A stretch of 62,780 bases of DNA. Origin: a virus. The notes below the pieces were generated by a model. It saw only the letters and a list, made by a program, of their open reading frames with translations. It was not told the DNA's origin and made no database searches. Made by a program: the position numbers and the translations under genes. The first letter of the stretch is position 1, and each line of letters opens with the position of its first letter. The stretch covers positions 1-62,780 of the IMG/VR virus record IMGVR_UViG_3300036828_000344. One strand, written 5' to 3'. Shown one piece after another: positions 62,391-62,780 of the stretch.

Positions 62391-62780
62391 TAGCGGCCTC
62401 CGTTGATTGAGATGATAGAGCCGGTCATCTGTGCCGGGCCGGTCAGGACCCAGGCGATTGTCTCGGCTACCTCTGCGAGGCTCGCTCGCCGCTTAGTTGG
62501 GACGTTCTGCCGTTCATAGTTGCGGGCCTGATCCGGAGTCCAGCCACGGAATGTGGGCACGGCATCATCGATGTAGTCGGTCATGTCCGTGTCCTCCACC
62601 ATGCCGGGCGCGACCGCGTTGATGCGATGGAGCGGAGCTAGCTCGCGCGCCATGACCTTGACGGCCATGTTGAGAGCGGCCTTGGAGGCGCAGTACGCGA
62701 CGGAGCCGCGCATAGGGATCTCGGCCGCGTCCGACGATACCGCGACGGCCGAGAGCGCGCTGTTGTGGTATTGCAGTATG
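62390..62780 (-). CDS. Short-chain dehydrogenase/reductase (SDR), C-terminal part
   Basis: Continuation of the gene that begins at 440; within this window it lacks its start. Contains the active-site YCASKAAL, the RINAVAPGMVEDT segment that closes the cofactor site, and the terminal MTGSIISINGGR strand. Bases 62640-62780 duplicate 1-141. Confidence 0.9.
   Translation of the reverse strand, partial: ILQYHNSALSAVAVSSDAAEIPMRGSVAYCASKAALNMAVKVMARELAPLHRINAVAPGMVEDTDMTDYIDDAVPTFRGWTPDQARNYERQNVPTKRRASLAEVAETIAWVLTGPAQMTGSIISINGGR
62640..62780. repeat. Terminal direct repeat, right copy
   Basis: Matches 1-141 except T at 62766 (G at 127). See the left copy; marks circular closure. Confidence 0.9.

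Noticed and set aside
1-62780. Search for CRISPR arrays, integrase, transposase and immunity repressor
   Set aside because: No spaced repeats of CRISPR type, no tyrosine or serine recombinase motif and no insertion sequence ends were seen. The only HTH regulator identified is at 18475.

Overview
The window is an essentially complete tailed-phage genome (siphovirus layout) of an actinobacterial, probably Streptomyces-like, host. The sequence is GC-rich. It has the standard HNH / small terminase / large terminase / portal / MuF / scaffold / HK97-fold capsid / neck / major tail / frameshifted chaperones / tape measure / tail tip / lysis order. It also has a DUF2637 (SpdB-like) plus FtsK/TraB-like gene pair of the kind known from Streptomyces plasmids. 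The last 141 bases repeat the first 141 with one mismatch, so the contig closes on itself at about 62,639 bp, and a short-chain dehydrogenase gene is cut by the artificial ends.

Layout on the circle. Most of 1-25,723, together with 54,274-62,639, is one leftward (minus-strand) early/replication arm of tightly packed genes, many joined by ATGA, TGATG or TAATG overlaps. From the replication end it holds a RuvC-like resolvase (25160), two secreted proteins (23821, 24562), a DnaQ-like protein, many tiny membrane or zinc-knuckle proteins, the plasmid-like module (15253-18963), a DUF2786 protein, a GIY-YIG-like protein, an SNF2 helicase, a recombination set (Cas4/RecB-like nuclease, Sak4-like ATPase, SSB), and a tailoring/nucleotide cluster (flavin-type oxidoreductase, HAD phosphatase, SDR, methyltransferase, glycosyltransferase, MazG-like pyrophosphatase, ThyX). 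It ends with a DNA polymerase III alpha subunit split into a PHP gene and a polymerase gene by an intervening small gene. A short rightward cluster (19006-19804) diverges from an HTH regulator across a palindromic operator.

A rightward prim-pol/AAA replication protein (26002-28230) is followed at once by five copies of a TAATGTAGGA element flanking an AT-rich stretch, the best candidate origin. A small leftward set (28478-29207) follows. The rightward late region runs from 29353 to 54018: HNH, small terminase, two proteins sharing an N-terminal module (one a zincin metallopeptidase), large terminase, portal, MuF, decoration-like proteins, scaffold, capsid, connectors, tail genes with a clear G GGA AAA frameshift site, tape measure with 44-residue repeats and a lytic transglycosylase domain, tail tip, a small membrane protein, an amidase endolysin, and a methyltransferase-like gene.

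Expression signals recur. Many early genes have a leader with GAAAGGCGAG just before the start codon and a -10-like TAAGAT, TAGACT or TATAGT further upstream. Several transcription units end in a recurrent hairpin built on AGCCCGG / CCGGGCT arms. No tRNA, CRISPR array, integrase or recognisable immunity repressor was seen. The iterons, the HTH/operator pair and the SpdB/TraB-like module leave open an extrachromosomal (phage-plasmid) lifestyle, which is an inference.
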